Part shown: piece after piece, positions 1-8,728 of the stretch
How positions within the stretch are numbered: the stretch's first letter is position 1
Layout of the letters: every line of letters begins with the position of its first letter
Assembly: GCA_018696595.1 (NCBI GenBank)
Contig: JABHQW010000003.1
Span: 62,001-126,000 of the forward strand
Origin: Candidatus Woesearchaeota archaeon
GTDB lineage: Archaea > Nanobdellota > Nanobdellia > Woesearchaeales > GW2011-AR9
DNA length: 64,000 nt
Reading direction: 5' to 3'
Notes under the pieces: model-generated
Databases searched by the model: none
Told to the model about the DNA's origin: nothing
The model's input: only the letters and a program-made list of their open reading frames with translations
Translations under genes and position numbers: made by a program

Positions 1-459
1 GGACCTAGTTCAGGAAGACCTAGACCACAAAGACATGGACAAAGAGATAATCGAGGACCAAGGTCATTTCCAAACATGCGTTGGGGAATTGCTCACATTT
101 ATTCAAGTTACAATAACACAATTATTACTGTTACCGATATTACTGGAACCGAAACTTTAGCAAGAAGTAGCGGTGGCCAGATGGTTAAAGCAGACAGATT
201 AGAAAGTTCACCTACCGCAGCAATGTCAGCAGCAAGAAAAGTTGCAGAAATTTGCCGTGAGAAAGGAGTTCAAGGATTATACATTAAGATCAGAGCAAAA
301 GGCGGTCATAATGGTCCTAAAAATCCTGGACCTGGTGCACAAGCAGCAGTTAGAACATTCTCTCGTGTTGGAATCAGAATTGGTAAAATCGAAGAAGTAA
401 CTCCAGAACCTCATAACGGTTGCCGAGCTAAAGGCGGTCGAAGAGGAAGAAGAGTATAA
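1..459 (+). CDS. rps11: Small ribosomal subunit protein uS11 (5' end possibly off window)
   Basis: Platform protein of the small ribosomal subunit. The core starting [13 protein letters not shown] and the segment [14 protein letters not shown] are typical of archaeal uS11, and the basic tail [11 protein letters not shown] is intact. An ATG at 76 gives a 127-aa protein. However, the same frame is open from base 1 and encodes a Gly/Arg/Pro/Gln-rich stretch, so the gene probably starts left of the window with an N-terminal extension. It heads the operon uS11-Rpo3-eL18-uL13-uS9-Rpo10, the conserved archaeal order. Family assignment is firm; the start is not. Confidence 0.95.
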   Translation, partial: GPSSGRPRPQRHGQRDNRGPRSFPNMRWGIAHIYSSYNNTIITVTDITGTETLARSSGGQMVKADRLESSPTAAMSAARKVAEICREKGVQGLYIKIRAKGGHNGPKNPGPGAQAAVRTFSRVGIRIGKIEEVTPEPHNGCRAKGGRRGRRV

Positions 460-478
460 TCCTAATTAACTAATAAAA

Positions 479-1261
479 ATGGCAATGAAACTGGAAAAAA
501 TTAAGGAAGAACGAAAGAAAAACAAAATTACTTTCTTGTTCAAAGGAAGCGATGAAGTTTTTGCAAACACTATTCGTAGAACCATTATTGAAGAAGTTCC
601 AGTTTTAGCTGTAGAAGATTTAGAAATTAAAGAAAACAACTGTGCATTATACGATGAAATGTTAGGATTAAGATTAGGATTATGTCCAGTTAAGACTGAC
701 TTGAAAAGTTATAATTTGAAAGATGAATGTAAATGTGAAGGAGCAGGTTGTGCTCAGTGTGAATTGAAAATGCATCTTAAAGCAAGTAAAAAAGGTTATG
801 TTTATGCAAAAGACACACAAAGTTCAGATCCAAAATGTACTTTTGTTTATGACGAAATGCCTTTAGCAAAATTATTATCAAAACAAAAAGTTGATATTCA
901 GATGACTGCAACTATGGGAAAAGGTCGAGATCACGCAAAATGGATTCCTGGATTAGCTTTCTTTAAGAAAGAACCAGTTGTTAAAATTGGCACTGTTAAA
1001 GATGCTGAAGGAATTGCAGCTGCTTGTCCACAAAATGTTTTCAATGCTAAAGGCGGAAAATTAACAATTAATAAAGACAACTTATATGATTGCCATTTAT
1101 GTAATCAATGTGTTGATTTAGATAAAAATATTACTCTTGAAGACTCTGGCAACTTTATTTTTAGTTTAGAAAGCTGGGGACAATTAACTAATAAAGAAAT
1201 TTTAACGCAAAGTGCAAAAGTTTTATTAGAAAAGATTGACAATTTAGAAAAACAAATATAA
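479..1261 (+). CDS. rpo3: DNA-directed RNA polymerase subunit Rpo3 (RpoD)
   Basis: Archaeal counterpart of bacterial alpha and eukaryotic Rpb3; it pairs with Rpo11 to seed RNA polymerase assembly. The N-terminal segment ANTIRRTIIEEVPVLAVEDL is the dimerisation signature. A Cys-rich loop (C-x-C-x4-C-x2-C) lies near residues 80-95. A ferredoxin-like insert near 180-211 has one Cys (CPQNVF) followed by CxxCxxC (CHLCNQC), the pattern known to hold an Fe-S cluster in some archaeal Rpo3 proteins. Length 260 aa is normal. The gene starts 19 nt after uS11 and is probably in the same transcript. The Fe-S cluster is inferred from the cysteines. Confidence 0.95.
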   Translation: MAMKLEKIKEERKKNKITFLFKGSDEVFANTIRRTIIEEVPVLAVEDLEIKENNCALYDEMLGLRLGLCPVKTDLKSYNLKDECKCEGAGCAQCELKMHLKASKKGYVYAKDTQSSDPKCTFVYDEMPLAKLLSKQKVDIQMTATMGKGRDHAKWIPGLAFFKKEPVVKIGTVKDAEGIAAACPQNVFNAKGGKLTINKDNLYDCHLCNQCVDLDKNITLEDSGNFIFSLESWGQLTNKEILTQSAKVLLEKIDNLEKQI

Positions 1262-1270
1262 GGATATAAA

Positions 1271-1630
1271 ATGGTTAAAACAACAGGCCCAACAAACTAC
1301 CAAGCACGACTTTTATTGAATGAGTTAGATGCTAAGAGCAGGGAAAGTAATCTCTGGAAAAGAGTAGTCAAAGACCTAAAGAAACCATCAAGACAACGAA
1401 GAATAATTAATCTTTACAAAATCAATAAGTTTGCTCGTGATGGGGAAACTATCTTAGTTCCTGGAAAAGTTTTAAGTGTTGGTGAACTTGACAAAAAAGT
1501 TGATATCGCTGCAATGAACTTTTCAAACGGAGCAAAAGAAAAAATTATTAATGCTAAGGGTAAAGCAATGTCAATTCAAGAATTATTTAAAGCTAACCCA
1601 GAAGGCAAAAAAATCAGAATTTTAGGATAA
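1271..1630 (+). CDS. rpl18e: Large ribosomal subunit protein eL18
   Basis: The 119-aa protein begins MVKTTGPTN and contains RRIINLYKINKFARDGETIL and VPGKVLSVGEL, typical of archaeal L18e. It binds the large subunit rRNA. It lies 9 nt after rpo3 and 3 nt before uL13, inside the operon. Full length, no anomaly seen. Confidence 0.95.
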   Translation: MVKTTGPTNYQARLLLNELDAKSRESNLWKRVVKDLKKPSRQRRIINLYKINKFARDGETILVPGKVLSVGELDKKVDIAAMNFSNGAKEKIINAKGKAMSIQELFKANPEGKKIRILG

Positions 1631-1633
1631 AAA

Positions 1634-2056
1634 ATGAAAATATATAACGGAGAAGGAATGATACTTGGAAGAATGGCTGCAGTTATTGCTAAAGCATCCT
1701 TGCTTGGAGAAGAAGTAAACGTAGTTAACTGTGAGAAAATGGTAGTTAGTGGAAGAAAAACTAATACTGTTGCTCAAGAAAAGCAGAAAAGAGATCGAAA
1801 AGGATATCCGTTAAAAAGTGCAAAGTTCTCAAAATTACCTGATAGATATGTTAGAAGAACTATTCGAGGAATGGTTCCTTGGAAACAAGCTAGGGGAAAA
1901 GAAGCATATAAAAGAGTTATGTGTTATATTGGAATTCCAGCAGGCTTAGCTGATAAAGAAATGATTACTATTAAAGAAGCTTCAATGAAAAAATTACCTA
2001 CCTTAAAATATATGACTGTTGGAGAAGTTTGTAAAAGGTTAGGTGGAAAGTTATAA
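1634..2056 (+). CDS. rpl13: Large ribosomal subunit protein uL13
   Basis: A 140-aa uL13. It shows the opening GEGMILGRMAAVIAKASLLG, the segment VVNCEKMVVSG, and the central RRTIRGMVPWKQARGKEAYK found in archaeal and eukaryotic L13. It is an early-assembly 50S protein. The start follows the eL18 stop by 3 nt, and uS9 begins 2 nt after its stop, so translation is probably coupled. Confidence 0.95.
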   Translation: MKIYNGEGMILGRMAAVIAKASLLGEEVNVVNCEKMVVSGRKTNTVAQEKQKRDRKGYPLKSAKFSKLPDRYVRRTIRGMVPWKQARGKEAYKRVMCYIGIPAGLADKEMITIKEASMKKLPTLKYMTVGEVCKRLGGKL

Positions 2057-2057
2057 G

Positions 2058-2456
2058 ATGGCAAATAAAGTTATTCATAATTCCGGAACTCGTAAAAGAG
2101 CCGTTGCTCGAGCTACATTAAAGCCTGGAAAAGGTAAAATTGTTGTTAATGGTCAGTTATTAGAAAATTATAGTGACGAAATGTCTCGGTTAAGAATTAA
2201 AGAACCATTAGTTTTAGCAGGAAGTATTTCCGGCAAGGTTAATCTTAGTATTAAGGTTAATGGTGGTGGAAATAATGGGCAAGCAGACGCAATCAGACTA
2301 GCAATTGCTCGTGTATTTGTTGATTACGATAATAAATTAAAGAAAGTGTTTGATGATTATGACAGATTGTTGTTAGTTGCAGACGTTAGAAGAAAAGAAG
2401 CATGTAAACCAAACATGTCTAAAGCTAGAGCTAAAAGACAGAAGTCTTACAGATAG
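2058..2456 (+). CDS. rps9: Small ribosomal subunit protein uS9
   Basis: I place the start at the ATG at 2058 ([20 protein letters not shown]), just after the uL13 stop. A longer reading from 2043 would overlap uL13 and adds nothing conserved. The segment [19 protein letters not shown] and the basic end [11 protein letters not shown], which reaches the P-site tRNA in known ribosomes, are intact. Length 132 aa is normal. Confidence 0.95.
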   Translation: MANKVIHNSGTRKRAVARATLKPGKGKIVVNGQLLENYSDEMSRLRIKEPLVLAGSISGKVNLSIKVNGGGNNGQADAIRLAIARVFVDYDNKLKKVFDDYDRLLLVADVRRKEACKPNMSKARAKRQKSYR

Positions 2457-2470
2457 AGGAAACAAAAAAA

Positions 2471-2668
2471 ATGATTATTCCAATTAGATGCCTTTCATGC
2501 GGGAAACCCGTTGGCCACTTATATGAAGAATATAAACAGAAACTAGAAAAGGGCGAAGAAGCCAAGAAAGTTTTAGATTCTTTAGGAATAGAAAGATATT
2601 GTTGCCGAGGAATCTTCTTAAGTCATGTTGAGTTAATTGACGTTGCTGGCGAGTTTAAGAAAGGATAA
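2471..2668 (+). CDS. rpo10: DNA-directed RNA polymerase subunit Rpo10 (RpoN)
   Basis: A 65-aa zinc-binding polymerase subunit. It has the atypical zinc site of this family: CLSCGK near the N-terminus and the later YCCRG pair. The N-terminus [15 protein letters not shown] is close to invariant in archaeal Rpo10. It ends the recognisable operon; T-rich DNA follows and a new TATA-like element precedes the next gene. Confidence 0.96.
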   Translation: MIIPIRCLSCGKPVGHLYEEYKQKLEKGEEAKKVLDSLGIERYCCRGIFLSHVELIDVAGEFKKG

Positions 2669-2716
2669 GTTTTTTTATTTCTTAACTTTTATATATTAAT
2701 TATTTCTTTATAGTTT

Positions 2717-3652
2717 ATGTTTAGATATTCTAAAAATGATGGCTTTAATCCAAACCTAAGTAATTATTTTACAGAAGCAGGAAAAGATGCTTTAGGAATC
2801 CTTGCTGGTTTAAATTCTTCTACCTTTAATGTAGCTAGTTTATTAACAGTAGATGCTCCAGAATTTGCTCGTAGAGTTATTAAAAACAGAGTACCATTAA
2901 CTCTGATTCATGCTTTAATTGATCGAATCCCAGGTAAAGATTATAATCGTCCTGGGGCAGATCCAGATGCTCCCGTGGTTTTCTTCAGGCATGGATATTG
3001 GACTGGAGCAGCTTCAATGAAAGGTTTTGGTAAAACTTTAGGAAAAGATTTTGGTATTGATAATCATCAATATGATTATACTGATTATTTGCCAGATCTT
3101 GCCGATCGTTTTCTAAATAAAGTTGAAAAAGTTAAAGCTGCAGGAAAAGAGGTTCATGTTATTGCTCACAGTAAAGGCGCTTTGGTTGCTTTATATGCTT
3201 ATCAGCAAAAACCAGAGTTGTTTGATAAGATTGTAACTATGGCTGTTCCTTTTCAAGGTTCAGAGATGGCTGATAAATATTGGTGGGTGACATTACCTTT
3301 CCCCCCTTATATTTCTTTAAGAGAATTCTCTCCAAACAATTTAATTCTGTCAAAGATGAAACGTAAAGGTTTACCTGAAAATGCCCAAATTATAAACTTC
3401 TATACAGATACTGATGAATTCATTAAACCATTTGAAAATGCTAAACTCCCAGAACAAGATAATGTTAACAATATTTTAATTCCTGAAATTAAACATAATG
3501 CTTTTCTTTATGATGCAGTTGTTCAACAGTTTGCAAGGTTTTTCTTGAATGGTTTTCCTTTGGATGATAGGCTATTTGATAGAATTGACTTTCAATTACA
3601 TGGGAAAGAAACAGCCAGGTTGGAAGAGATTGCTGAAGCCAATTGGGTTTAG
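2717..3652 (+). CDS. Alpha/beta-hydrolase, lipase-like
   Basis: A 311-aa protein with an alpha/beta-hydrolase core. VVFFRHGYW opens the fold, and VHVIAHSKGALVALYAY holds the nucleophile elbow (Ser of AHSKG, near residue 152), followed by VTMAVPFQGSEMA as in triacylglycerol lipases. A late Asp (FYTDTDEFI) and His (IKHNAF) could complete a catalytic triad. No signal peptide is visible. A TATA-like stretch (TTTTATATATTAA) lies about 20-30 nt before the ATG, suggesting a leaderless transcript. The substrate cannot be told. Confidence 0.7.
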   Translation: MFRYSKNDGFNPNLSNYFTEAGKDALGILAGLNSSTFNVASLLTVDAPEFARRVIKNRVPLTLIHALIDRIPGKDYNRPGADPDAPVVFFRHGYWTGAASMKGFGKTLGKDFGIDNHQYDYTDYLPDLADRFLNKVEKVKAAGKEVHVIAHSKGALVALYAYQQKPELFDKIVTMAVPFQGSEMADKYWWVTLPFPPYISLREFSPNNLILSKMKRKGLPENAQIINFYTDTDEFIKPFENAKLPEQDNVNNILIPEIKHNAFLYDAVVQQFARFFLNGFPLDDRLFDRIDFQLHGKETARLEEIAEANWV

Positions 3653-3733
3653 AAATTATAATCTCATTATTTTGTAAGTATTACTCAAAAGTGATAAAAA
3701 TAAGAAAACTTTATAAATGAGAAGTTCTATTTT

Positions 3734-4981
3734 ATGATTAATTTGGGACATACAACAAAAGTATTGGAAGATGAATATAGAAGAAAAGATTTGTTAGTAG
3801 TTCCTAGTTCTTATCCTGGACTTTTAAAAGCAGTACAAAGAACTTTAAAAGGAATACCTGATGAACTTCCAGCTAAATCTTTGGAAGATAAATTAACTCA
3901 CTTAAGGGTACTTCCTTTATTAGAACAGCTTGATATTCATCGTTATCAATTAGAACATGGAAGTATTTCTCAACAACAAAGTGAAAGACTTAGATTATTA
4001 GAAAAAAAATATCAAAGTCTTGCTAGAACTAAGCCATTACAACAAGTCGTTGCTACAGACTTACAATCATCAAAAACCAGAATGATAAGGTTTAATCCTA
4101 AACGAAGATCTCGTGCTGACTTAAAATATATTTTAACTCAAAACGGAATGTGTTACGCGGATAAAAGGCGTATAAGTGATATTACAAATCACTTTTATGA
4201 TGATAGTATCCTTGGTGGATCAGTAATTCTAACTGTTGAAAAGGGTGCAAAAGGAAAGAAGATTAAGTATGGAGTTGTTGAACGTAGAACAAAACAAAAT
4301 AATCCCATTTTAGCAGTGCTTAAATTATTTCTAGGTGTTGATAAAACAGGAGATGTTGTTTTAACAGCAGACCATTTTAGTGCAGCAAATTATTTTGCAA
4401 AAAGAATAGGTGATTGGGCAAATGATGGAAAAATAGATCTGTTTGCTTATGGCCCAGTAGCATCGTTATATCTTGCTGAGAGACTTGGAGTCAGTAAAGT
4501 TGTTTTCGGTGATAATGAACTAGAAGAGTTTGGTAAGGCTTGTGGTTTGACAGCAAGATCTACTTTCCATAGATTACCAAACGGAAAAAATAGTGGTCCA
4601 GCAGATTCTCGTAAAGTTGGAATTATTTCTCATCCTAATAATCAAGATGGTGTTTGGCAACATTCATTGTATCGAGTTCCTACTGGTAGGCAAGTTATTT
4701 ATGACCTAGAACCATTAAGTATTGACAACTTATTTGACGAGTTTAATCAAGTTCAGGTTGACTTAAGAACAGAAATTAGTAATAAAGGAAAATTAAGAAA
4801 AGGGTACTTAGAAAAGCTTAGGATTGATGAAAGATTTTCTATGATGCGCACCATATTAAGAATAATGGAAGATGCTTATCTAAAAAATAGAAGATTCATG
4901 GTTGCAAAGTCAAGTTATAATTCATCAATAGATCTTATTAAATCTAAAGATAGAGATTTCTCTAGGCCTTACGTAAATTAA
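3734..4981 (+). CDS. Hypothetical protein, 415 aa
   Basis: Not recognised. A soluble protein without signal peptide or membrane segment. The N-terminal 120 residues are helical and charged, and a basic segment (FNPKRRSRADLKYILTQNG) follows around 115-135. A TTTATAAATG element near 3710-3720 and the ATG at 3734 support the start. It sits between a hydrolase and MutS with no obvious functional link. Confidence 0.6.
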   Translation: MINLGHTTKVLEDEYRRKDLLVVPSSYPGLLKAVQRTLKGIPDELPAKSLEDKLTHLRVLPLLEQLDIHRYQLEHGSISQQQSERLRLLEKKYQSLARTKPLQQVVATDLQSSKTRMIRFNPKRRSRADLKYILTQNGMCYADKRRISDITNHFYDDSILGGSVILTVEKGAKGKKIKYGVVERRTKQNNPILAVLKLFLGVDKTGDVVLTADHFSAANYFAKRIGDWANDGKIDLFAYGPVASLYLAERLGVSKVVFGDNELEEFGKACGLTARSTFHRLPNGKNSGPADSRKVGIISHPNNQDGVWQHSLYRVPTGRQVIYDLEPLSIDNLFDEFNQVQVDLRTEISNKGKLRKGYLEKLRIDERFSMMRTILRIMEDAYLKNRRFMVAKSSYNSSIDLIKSKDRDFSRPYVN

Positions 4982-5028
4982 TCTTCTACTACAATAATCT
5001 TTAAATAATCGCCACTTCTCAACAACAC

Positions 5029-7539
5029 GTGGCAGAGAATATCAATAATATTAATAAAAAGAGTATCTTGGACATAGAGGAACAAAACTTAACTCCAGGT
5101 ATGAAACAATACAGAGATGTAAAAAAACAAAACCCTGACTGTCTAGTTATGCTTAGAATGGGTGATTTCTTTGAAATGTTTTATGAAGATGCTGTTACTG
5201 CAGCCAAAGAACTAGAGATTACACTTACCCAAAGAGGTAAGGGAGAAAAACGTGCTCCCTTAGCTGGAGTGCCTTACCATGCCCTAGAAACTTATCTTGG
5301 CAAACTTGTCAAGAAAGGCCATAAAGTAGCCATTGTAGAGCAATTAGAAGATCCTAAGAAAGCTAAAGGGCTTGTAAAGAGAGGCTTAGTAAGGATTGTC
5401 ACTCCTGGAACTCTGATTGACAGTTCAATGCTGGAAGAAACTGAAAATAATTATATTATGTCTTTAACAAGTTTTGCAGATGACTTTGCTGTTGCTTTTT
5501 GTGATTTATCAACTGGGGAATTCTTTACAACTACGATAGATTCAATGAACTTATTAATTAGCGAGATTGTAAGATTAAATCCTTCTGAATGTGTGATCCC
5601 TGAATCATTAATGGTCAATCAAGAATTAATTAAACAGATAAAAAATAACAATTGTTTCATCAACTCATTAGAAGATTATTATTTCAAGTCTGAAACTTCT
5701 AAAGAAATTATTCTAAACCATTTTAACCTGCCTAGTTTAGACTCTTTTGGACTAGAAGATAAAAAATTAAATTTATCTGTTTCTGGTGCTTTGATGAAAT
5801 ATTTAATTGATACACAAAAAAACACTTTATCTCACATAAAAAAGATTTCTGTAAGTAGTAGAGATAAGATGATTATTGATGCTTCTACGTTAAGAAATTT
5901 AGAACTGACTAAAAACATTAAAGATCACTCTTTGAAAGGAACTTTACTTTCCGTGTTGAACAAAACGGTTACAGCCATGGGTTCAAGATTGTTAAAGAAG
6001 TGGATTAAAGAACCTTTACTAAACAAAAAAGCAATTGAAAATAGATTAAATGCAATTGAAGCGTTAAACAATTCTGTTATTGTTAGGGAAGAAGTTATAA
6101 CTTTACTCAATGAAGTTTATGATTTAGAAAGATTAATCTCAAGAGTGAATTATGGTAATGCTAATCCTCGTGATTTACTTGCTTTAAAACATTCTTTGCA
6201 ACAATTTCCTGAAATCCAAGAAAAATTATCTTCTTTGGATTCGGACTTATTACAAAAGATTGCTGGAATCCCAAGTTTGCAAGAAATAACAACTTTGATT
6301 AATTCTGCAATTAGAGATGAAGCTCCGATTACAATTAGAGAAGGGAATATCATTAAAGGAGATTATAATTCTGAACTTGCTGAATTGTTAGACATAAAAA
6401 CAAACAGTAAGAAATTCTTGCAACAAATTGAAGAACGAGAGAAGAAAAAGACAGGCATCTCGACGTTAAAAATCGGTTTTACAAGAGTGTTTGGCTATTT
6501 TATTGAAGTTACAAAGAAAAATTTGCATTTAGTTCCAGAAACTTATATTCGTAAACAAACAACTGCAAATTCTGAGAGATATATTACAGAAGAATTGAAG
6601 TTGGAAGAAGAGAAAATTCTTGGAGCACAAGAAAAGATTCAGGTGTTAGAATATGATTTGTTTCAAGACTTAATTAAGAAGATTGCTGAGAAGACTTCTG
6701 AGATTCAAGATTCTGCTCAAAAATTAGCAGTGTTAGATGTGGTTTGTTCATTGGCAAAAACAGCAATGGAAAATAATTATTGTAAACCTCAGTTTGTTGA
6801 GGAGAAAGTTATTCAACTTCGTAATAGTAGACACCCAGTTGTTGAAATACTGGAGAGTAAGTTTGTTGCTAATGATATTGTTATGGGGCAAGGCGAGATG
6901 ATGATTGTTACTGGCGCCAACATGTCCGGTAAAAGTACAATGCAAAGACAAGTTGCTTTAATTATTTTAATGGCACAACTGGGTTCATTTGTACCCGCAG
7001 ATGAAGCAGTTCTAGGAATTACCGATAGAATATTTACCAGAGTTGGTGCTTCTGATGACCTTGTTTCTGGTCAGAGTACGTTTATGGTAGAAATGAATGA
7101 AACTGCTTCAATCTTAAATAATGCCACAGAAAATAGTTTAATTATTTTAGATGAGATTGGTCGTGGTACAAGTACTTTTGATGGTGTTTCAATTGCTTGG
7201 AGTGTTGCCGAACATATTTATAATCAAATAAAAGCTAAAACTCTTTTTAGTACACATTATCATGTCATGAATAAATTAGAAGAAAAATTTACTAAGATTA
7301 AAAATTATTATTTAGTTGCTAAAGAAGTCCGTGGTGAGATTGTTTTCTTGTATAAACTAATGGCTGGAGGAAGTGATCAAAGTTTCGGTGTGCACGTTGC
7401 CAAGTTAGCAGGTTTACCTTCTGAAGTTATTTCCCGTGCAGAAGAAATTCAAAGAATCCTTGAGAAGGATGATGAGATGGTTGGTAAGATTAAAGCTAAG
7501 AAGTTGCAAGAACAGATGATACTAAAGAATTTTAAGTGA
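5029..7539 (+). CDS. mutS: DNA mismatch repair protein MutS
   Basis: An 836-aa MutS1. The mismatch-binding Phe-x-Glu motif is at residues ~46-49 (GDFFEMFYEDA). The clamp and lever domains span the middle. The ATPase has Walker A TGANMSGKST near 627, STFMVEMNETA near 690, and Walker B LIILDEIGRGTSTFDG near 704. Translation starts at GTG (5029); no ATG is better placed. MutS1 is patchy in archaea and usually regarded as acquired from bacteria. No mutL is seen in this window, so a partner would have to be elsewhere. Confidence 0.95.
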   Translation: MAENINNINKKSILDIEEQNLTPGMKQYRDVKKQNPDCLVMLRMGDFFEMFYEDAVTAAKELEITLTQRGKGEKRAPLAGVPYHALETYLGKLVKKGHKVAIVEQLEDPKKAKGLVKRGLVRIVTPGTLIDSSMLEETENNYIMSLTSFADDFAVAFCDLSTGEFFTTTIDSMNLLISEIVRLNPSECVIPESLMVNQELIKQIKNNNCFINSLEDYYFKSETSKEIILNHFNLPSLDSFGLEDKKLNLSVSGALMKYLIDTQKNTLSHIKKISVSSRDKMIIDASTLRNLELTKNIKDHSLKGTLLSVLNKTVTAMGSRLLKKWIKEPLLNKKAIENRLNAIEALNNSVIVREEVITLLNEVYDLERLISRVNYGNANPRDLLALKHSLQQFPEIQEKLSSLDSDLLQKIAGIPSLQEITTLINSAIRDEAPITIREGNIIKGDYNSELAELLDIKTNSKKFLQQIEEREKKKTGISTLKIGFTRVFGYFIEVTKKNLHLVPETYIRKQTTANSERYITEELKLEEEKILGAQEKIQVLEYDLFQDLIKKIAEKTSEIQDSAQKLAVLDVVCSLAKTAMENNYCKPQFVEEKVIQLRNSRHPVVEILESKFVANDIVMGQGEMMIVTGANMSGKSTMQRQVALIILMAQLGSFVPADEAVLGITDRIFTRVGASDDLVSGQSTFMVEMNETASILNNATENSLIILDEIGRGTSTFDGVSIAWSVAEHIYNQIKAKTLFSTHYHVMNKLEEKFTKIKNYYLVAKEVRGEIVFLYKLMAGGSDQSFGVHVAKLAGLPSEVISRAEEIQRILEKDDEMVGKIKAKKLQEQMILKNFK

Positions 7540-7618
7540 AATTTTTGTAACTTTAATTCTAACAAATTAAAGTCTTTAGAAAAGTTTTAAATATTCTTTT
7601 CTATTTCTATTACCTAAT

Positions 7619-8110
7619 ATGGTAAAAATAAGAATTGGAACGTTAAAAGACATTTCACAAATAATTGGATTATGGAAAGATTTTATGGAAGAACATGATC
7701 AAGATGTAGCAAAAAGAAACAAGTTACTTAAGGAACAAATTATTAAATCCAAAACGGGAGCCAGTAAATTTAGAACTCATATTATTGAACTTTTAAAAAC
7801 AAAGAAAGGTCGTCTTATTGTTGCAGAAGAGAATGGAATTCTTGTAGGGTATAACTTAGCACAGATTAAGAAAGAAATCCCTGTCTTTAAATTAAAAAGA
7901 TTTGGATTAATTGCCGATCTTTATGTTCAAAAAGAATTTCGTGGTCAAGGGATTGCTACTCAATTCAAAGATGAAGCTGTAAAATGGTTTAAGAGAAATA
8001 AAATCAAGTATATGTCTATTACTGTTTATCCAGATAATCCACATGCATATAAAATTTATCAGAAATGGGGTTTTTCTGATTATAAAATAAATATGCGAAA
8101 AAAGATTTAA
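7619..8110 (+). CDS. GNAT-family N-acetyltransferase
   Basis: A 163-aa GNAT fold protein. The acetyl-CoA pyrophosphate loop is visible as ADLYVQKEFRGQGIATQFKD (RGQGIA) near residues 100-118, followed by the C-terminal pattern ITVYPDNPHAYKIYQKWGF. The substrate is unknown. The gene stands alone, with TATA-like TTTAAATATTC about 30 nt upstream. Confidence 0.85.
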   Translation: MVKIRIGTLKDISQIIGLWKDFMEEHDQDVAKRNKLLKEQIIKSKTGASKFRTHIIELLKTKKGRLIVAEENGILVGYNLAQIKKEIPVFKLKRFGLIADLYVQKEFRGQGIATQFKDEAVKWFKRNKIKYMSITVYPDNPHAYKIYQKWGFSDYKINMRKKI

Positions 8111-8150
8111 TTCTTAAAAGAAAGATATAAATAGAACTCTAAAGAAAAGT

Positions 8151-8726
8151 ATGAAGATGAAACGATTACTTACTTATATTCTTGGGACAGTTCTTACATT
8201 AGCACCTAACACTGCTTATGGCGATGATTATCAAATCATTTCATATAAAGCAACTAAGGAACAAGCTTGCTTAGAATTAAAAGTTAAAACAGAACTAGAA
8301 ACTGGTGCTGAAAAAGATGAGCTAATAACTATCTGTGATGGAACGAATGGTGAAAGAGATGACGAAATTGATGATGTTACTTTTAATAATCCTGTGCCTG
8401 AGAATATTGGTGATCTAAACACTTGTATTGGTGTGAATTACCAACAAATTAGAGATAATTTAATTGAGTGTCATGTTAATGTTTTCTTAAATGCAGTATC
8501 GGGTGACACTGGAGAAGTTATTCGTTTTGATACTAAAAAGAGATACATCTCTTTAGAAGCAGAGAATAAAGTTTATCTTTTATACACTAACTCAGAAAAT
8601 AAAACCCATCGGTTTTGTGTTTTAGGAAATGGGTTTGCAGTTTCCATTAAACAAGATCCGTTTACAGAACATCTGGTTAATGATTTGTATGAACGGGCTT
8701 TAGAAATTAGAGATAAAAATAAATAA
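8151..8726 (+). CDS. Secreted hypothetical protein
   Basis: A 191-aa protein with a convincing signal peptide (MKMKRLLTYILGTVLTLAP, then a probable cut near TAYG-DD). The mature part is acidic and carries four or five cysteines (ACLEL, TICDG, NTCIG, IECHV, HRFCV), which could form disulfides outside the cell. No family is recognised. It converges with topoisomerase I; the two stops are 2 nt apart. Confidence 0.65.
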   Translation: MKMKRLLTYILGTVLTLAPNTAYGDDYQIISYKATKEQACLELKVKTELETGAEKDELITICDGTNGERDDEIDDVTFNNPVPENIGDLNTCIGVNYQQIRDNLIECHVNVFLNAVSGDTGEVIRFDTKKRYISLEAENKVYLLYTNSENKTHRFCVLGNGFAVSIKQDPFTEHLVNDLYERALEIRDKNK

Positions 8727-8728
8727 TT

